A program made the position numbers and the translations under genes. A DNA stretch of 62,374 bases from an uncultured Bacteroidales bacterium (GTDB taxonomy: Bacteria; Bacteroidota; Bacteroidia; Bacteroidales; P3), in the NCBI GenBank assembly GCA_947165255.1, contig CAMUZR010000018.1, positions 1 to 62,374 of the forward strand, read 5' to 3'. This document shows positions 59,216 to 62,374 of the stretch, one piece after another (the first letter of the stretch is position 1; every line of letters begins with the position of its first letter). The notes beneath the pieces are model-generated. The model worked only from the letters and a program-made list of their open reading frames with translations. It made no database searches and was not told where the DNA came from.

Positions 59216-61207
59216 CTATTTGGTCACAGGATAGGCTATGCGAGCGTGGTAGATGCTCATCATCTTCGACTTCAGAATCTTGCGTATGCGGTCTATGTCG
59301 CCGAAGGTGAGGTTGCAGTTGCGGAACTGGTTGTTGCCGATTTTGTCGTCGATGATTTGGTCCACCTTTTTGTCTATGGAGTCTTTGTCGTGCTCCTTCA
59401 TGCTGCGGCAGGCGGCCTCCACGCTGTCTACTATCATCACCACGGCTGTCTCGCGCGAGAAAGGCGTGGGCCCGTTGTAGCGGAAATCGTTTGTATCAAT
59501 GGTCTCGCCTGGGTGGGCCTCCTTGTATTTGGTGTAGAAATAGCCCGTATAGGTGGTGCCGTGATGGGTGCGGATGAACTGCTGCACCTCGTTGGGCAGG
59601 TGATATTTGCGGGCTAGGTCCAAGCCGTCGGTCACGTGACGGATGATGATGGAGGCACTCTCGCGGTAGTCCAGCTCGTCGTGCGGGTTGAAGCCGCTGT
59701 TCTGGTTCTCGGTGAAGAAAAGGGGCGCACGCACCTTGCCGATGTCGTGATAGAGGGCCCCCACCTTGGCCAGCAACGCGTTGCCCCCAATCTCGTTGAT
59801 GAGGTCCTCGCTTATGTTGGACACCTGTATCGAGTGCTGGAAGGTGCCGGGCGCATTGCGCGACAGCTCGCGCAGGGCAGGTGTGTTGGTCGACGAGAGC
59901 TCCATCAGTGTCAGGCTGGTTGTGAGGCCGAAGATTTTCTCAAAGAGATAGATGAGCGGATAGGCCAAGAGGGTCAGCAGGGCGTTGAGGAAGAAGACTA
60001 TGTAGCGGTCGAAGGTGATGCTGCGGAAGGTGCTCTCCTGGCTCAGCACGCCGAAGGTGTAGATGAGTGAGTAGGTGGCAAAGATGACCAGGCAGACAAA
60101 GAAGAACTTGCTGCGGCTCTCCAGATTGCGCACCATCACGATAGACATCATGCCGGCAATCAGCTGGTAGAAGATGAACTCGTAGGAGTTGGGCACCACG
60201 CTGGCCAAGATGATGATAGTGGCTATCTGCACATACAGGGCCACCCGCATGTCGAAAAACACACGCATCATGACCGGTACGATGCACAGCGGCACCACCA
60301 GCACCCAGTCGGGATTGGTGTGCACCACTGCTGCCGTCACGGCCGACATGAGCAGTATCAGCACTAGCACAAATAGCACCTTTCGGTCGTCCTCAAGCAA
60401 GGGGTGGCGGGTGTTCTGCAGGAAGAAAAAGAGGGCCATGAAGGAAATGATGCACAGCCCGAAGAGCCCGAAATAACGGCCCACGGGATTGTAATCGGCT
60501 TGGAAGTGCTTGTCGTTCTCCCTCTCCAGCGAGCCGATGATCTGTGCCTGTTCCAGCGTCACGCGCTCTCCCTGCGAGATGATCAGTTCTCCCTGCTGCA
60601 CCATCTGTGTGCTGGAGCCTAGCTGCGAAAGCCTCGAGTCCAGCTCCAGTTGGGTGCGGTTGGCATCGTAGGCAATATCCGGCACCAAGATGCTGTCGCG
60701 CAGCAGCGTGTCGCGAATGTCCAGCGGAGTGATGTACTGCGCCATGTTGCGCTCCGACCCTATATTGCCGTCCAAGAGTATGAGCCGGTGGCTCTCGAAA
60801 TCGGGCATGCTGTCCGGTATCTCCAGGTAGCCCGTCAGGTAGATGCTGTCGACCGTTTTGCGCAGCTGCCTCCTGTTCGCCACATGGTGGCGGCGGGTCA
60901 CCTCGTCCAACCTCTGCACCGCCCGGGCATGGGCGCTCTTGTCGTAGTGGTAGTAGAGTATAGACTTACTTTTGATTTCGGCTATCTCTTGCTCGGTTTC
61001 TGACTGTGTCTTCTGAATGACGAAATCGTATGGAGCCACCAAGTCGCCCGCGCGCCAGATACCCCCGACAGCATAGTCGTAGTGAATGCCGTGGCCGCCC
61101 CTGGGGAACATGAGGGGGATCAGCGCAGCCGCAACCAACATCATGACAGACTTTGTCAGAATGGGAAGCCGTTTGATAGAGTTAGTGATGATATCCTTAA
61201 GTCGCAT
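59216..61207 (-). CDS. pgpH: 7TM-HD phosphohydrolase (PgpH family)
   Basis: PgpH-type enzymes hydrolyse cyclic di-AMP to pApA in Firmicutes; the substrate in Bacteroidota is inferred. The 663 aa product has an N-terminal helix, an extracytoplasmic 7TMR-HDED domain (about 40-255), about seven membrane helices (about 260-440: GLFGLCIISFMALFFFL, VLFVLVLILLMSAVTAAV and others) and a cytosolic HD domain (about 460-640). HD residues are seen in FQHSIQVSNISEDL, ALYHDIGKVRAPLFF, IIIRHVTDGLDLA, IRTHHGT and VMIVDSVEAA, so the metal site looks complete. It heads the cluster with the two adhesins, yfhO and a GT2 (gaps 19, 9, 34 and 92 bases). A -7 box lies upstream. Confidence 0.9.
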   Translation of the reverse strand: MRLKDIITNSIKRLPILTKSVMMLVAAALIPLMFPRGGHGIHYDYAVGGIWRAGDLVAPYDFVIQKTQSETEQEIAEIKSKSILYYHYDKSAHARAVQRLDEVTRRHHVANRRQLRKTVDSIYLTGYLEIPDSMPDFESHRLILLDGNIGSERNMAQYITPLDIRDTLLRDSILVPDIAYDANRTQLELDSRLSQLGSSTQMVQQGELIISQGERVTLEQAQIIGSLERENDKHFQADYNPVGRYFGLFGLCIISFMALFFFLQNTRHPLLEDDRKVLFVLVLILLMSAVTAAVVHTNPDWVLVVPLCIVPVMMRVFFDMRVALYVQIATIIILASVVPNSYEFIFYQLIAGMMSIVMVRNLESRSKFFFVCLVIFATYSLIYTFGVLSQESTFRSITFDRYIVFFLNALLTLLAYPLIYLFEKIFGLTTSLTLMELSSTNTPALRELSRNAPGTFQHSIQVSNISEDLINEIGGNALLAKVGALYHDIGKVRAPLFFTENQNSGFNPHDELDYRESASIIIRHVTDGLDLARKYHLPNEVQQFIRTHHGTTYTGYFYTKYKEAHPGETIDTNDFRYNGPTPFSRETAVVMIVDSVEAACRSMKEHDKDSIDKKVDQIIDDKIGNNQFRNCNLTFGDIDRIRKILKSKMMSIYHARIAYPVTK

Positions 61208-61230
61208 TTTCCTAGTCCTTTTTAAAATTG

Positions 61231-61238
61231 CAAAAATA
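61231..61238 (-). promoter_or_regulatory. -7 box for the pgpH-adhesin cluster
   Basis: Minus-strand TATTTTTG fits TAnnTTTG, 23 bases upstream of the pgpH ATG. No other promoter is visible between the five genes. Confidence 0.5.
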
Positions 61239-61715
61239 CAAAAAAAATCTATTATACAAAGATTAATTATAAATAGATCTCCCTTTCGCAGTATTTTGGC
61301 GCCATCCTAACCGCCACAAAGGCCCTTCGAAATCGTTAGGTGTAGCAGGCCGTGCCTTCACTGAATACCCTCTTTCAACTTTTTTACAGCCCTCCGCCGA
61401 AGGGAGTGCTATAGGTGGATTCTATTAGTACTGCCTTTATGGTTTTGCCCCCACAGGGCGCTATTGGTAACTCATCGGTTTACCCAGGGCGTTGTCATTG
61501 GGCTGAATGTGTTTATGCCCTTTCTGGGCGATTCTTCGAAAGCACCCATCATAACCACCCCTTTCAATCCATGTTTCGGAGTTTATGGCTGCAAAGAATG
61601 GGGCATTTAGAACTCTTGTTGAATAATTATATCCCTAACTCACACATCATCACACACAATCGCATCCCTCAGGCCATTTCTTGAGCCAGCTTCTGTCTAC
61701 GGCAATAGGTAAAAG
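61239..61715. repeat. Intergenic GCCC/GGGC hairpin element
   Basis: Short hairpins recur: GCCC-CCACA-GGGC (61447-61459), an imperfect CCCAGGGC...TTGGGC pair (61483-61504) and GCCC-TTTCT-GGGC (61517-61529). This resembles intergenic GC-rich repeats common in Bacteroidota genomes (from memory). The frame open from 61415 to 61684 runs through these hairpins and has no protein-like composition, so no gene is called. Confidence 0.5.
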
Positions 61716-61752
61716 TAAAAAAAGAGGATGCCCCGTCGTGAGGCATCCTCTT
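61716..61752 (-). terminator. Terminator of the T9SS type A protein gene
   Basis: On the minus strand AGAGGATGCC pairs perfectly with GGCATCCTCT (10 bp, 9-base loop) and is followed by a T-run interrupted by AC. Confidence 0.9.
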
Positions 61753-61780
61753 GGCTAAGGTGTTGACGGCCAGTGTAACC

Positions 61781-62374
61781 TTACCGCTTCACTACCTTAT
61801 GTACAGACCTGCCCTGCGGGCACTCCACTATTACAAAGTAAATGCCAGTCGAAAGCGACGACAAATCTATACCATTCGTTTGCTTGTCACGCAGCAAAAC
61901 GCGGCCATCCATGCTGCAGACCTCTATAGACAATACATTGTCAGCCTCGATGAGCAGCACACCGTCTGTGGGGTTGGGGTAAATCTTCACATTGCTTTCA
62001 GTAGCACCCGCAATACCATTCTGTTCTGCAAAATTGGCCATAAGTTCCAGGTCAGCCGTAACGACTATCGTGCGGGGATTTTCCTCGCTGCCGTCGCTCC
62101 AGCCGGTAAATTGGAAACCCTCGTTGGCCGTGGCCGAGAGTGTCACCTCTGTATTGTAAGCATAATCGCCGCCGCCTTCCACAGTGCCCCAGTCGGGGTT
62201 GTTGGCAGTCAGGGTCAAAGTCACATAGAGGGTGTCGAAGAGTGCGGTAAGGGTTGTATCGCTACTGACGGTGACGGTGCGCGGATTGTCCGTCACGCTG
62301 TCGTTCCAGCACACAAACCGGAAACCCTCGTTGGCCGTGGCCGAGAGTGTCACCTCTGTATTGTAAGCATAATC
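61781..62374 (-). CDS. T9SS type A sorted protein with InlB-like repeats, C-terminal part
   Basis: The 5' end lies beyond the window, so only the last 197 codons are seen. They hold repeat units of the divergent InlB B-repeat type (NTEVTLSATANEGF, W-x-D-x-x-x-x-NPRT, then TLTALFD or LMANFAE), followed by a Por-type sorting domain: IYPNPTDGVLLIEAD, IEVCSMDGRVLL, IDLSSLSTGIYFVIV and a final KVVKR. Such proteins are secreted by T9SS and anchored on the surface through A-LPS. The function of the missing N-terminus is unknown. Confidence 0.88.
   Translation of the reverse strand, partial: DYAYNTEVTLSATANEGFRFVCWNDSVTDNPRTVTVSSDTTLTALFDTLYVTLTLTANNPDWGTVEGGGDYAYNTEVTLSATANEGFQFTGWSDGSEENPRTIVVTADLELMANFAEQNGIAGATESNVKIYPNPTDGVLLIEADNVLSIEVCSMDGRVLLRDKQTNGIDLSSLSTGIYFVIVECPQGRSVHKVVKR
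62113..62374 (-). repeat. 207-base repeat unit in the T9SS protein gene
   Basis: The 55 bases 62113-62167 recur without a change at 62320-62374, giving a period of 207 bases (69 codons). The second copy is cut by the window edge, so more units may follow. Between them the units have diverged, which suggests local gene conversion or recent duplication of this segment. Confidence 0.9.

Noticed and set aside
61415..61684. 89-codon plus-strand open frame in the last intergenic region
   Set aside because: It runs through GCCC/GGGC hairpins, lacks a ribosome-binding site and looks like the spurious frames often produced by Bacteroidota intergenic repeats.

Overview
The window is from a Bacteroidales-type Gram-negative (Bacteroidota), probably an uncultured gut or anaerobic lineage. 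Four independent signs support this. Promoters carry the Bacteroidota -7 box TAnnTTTG, with one full TTTG-N19-TATCTTTG promoter in front of a tRNA gene. Several proteins end in type IX secretion (T9SS) sorting domains, and porQ is present. Metabolism looks fermentative: PPi-type phosphofructokinase, kdd and kamA of lysine fermentation. There are many outer-membrane barrels, lipoproteins and glycan-active enzymes. No assignment below order level can be supported.

Layout. 1-54 is the end of an IS30-family element cut by the window edge. 424-3213 is a nucleotide-housekeeping operon (rdgB, DUF151/UVR nuclease, purine nucleoside phosphorylase, HAD phosphatase), convergent with a nucleoid-associated protein and a GH29 fucosidase. 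5858-6340 is a dense cluster of palindromic repeats. 6457-17757 holds a lipoprotein, alaS with a GroES-like gene, a T9SS type B protein, tgt, then a GT2 - ECF sigma - barrel operon and a GNAT gene. tRNA-Arg(ACG) is at 17905. A very large alpha-2-macroglobulin-like protein fills 18542-24379. 24710-27856 has kdd, a hexapeptide acetyltransferase and kamA. 27912-32225 has porQ, lplA, an unknown secreted protein and a transglutaminase-like protein.

From 32287 the window looks mosaic. A defective IS30 copy (32287-33361) precedes an AT-rich pair, an IspD/TarI-like cytidylyltransferase and an SDR, the set expected for making a CDP-polyol. Next come a cell-wall operon (EnvC-like, GH3/beta-lactamase fusion, ATP-grasp), a propeller protein, a barrel, a 5'-nucleotidase, PPi-phosphofructokinase, a beta-helix lipoprotein and a DUF2490 barrel. 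A second defective IS30 copy in opposite orientation (48023-49093) is followed by a CDP-glycerol-type glycerophosphotransferase. 50404-61207 is one minus-strand cluster: PgpH-type HD phosphohydrolase, two tandem IgGFc-binding/CHU_C adhesins with GCDS repeats, YfhO and a GT2. The window ends inside a T9SS type A protein with near-identical repeats.

The most interesting reading is that the CDP-polyol cassette and the polyol-phosphate transferase are two halves of a teichoic-acid-like surface polymer system in a Gram-negative. They now sit 14 kb apart, each just outside an IS30 copy of opposite orientation. Everything was read by eye; no similarity search was run.
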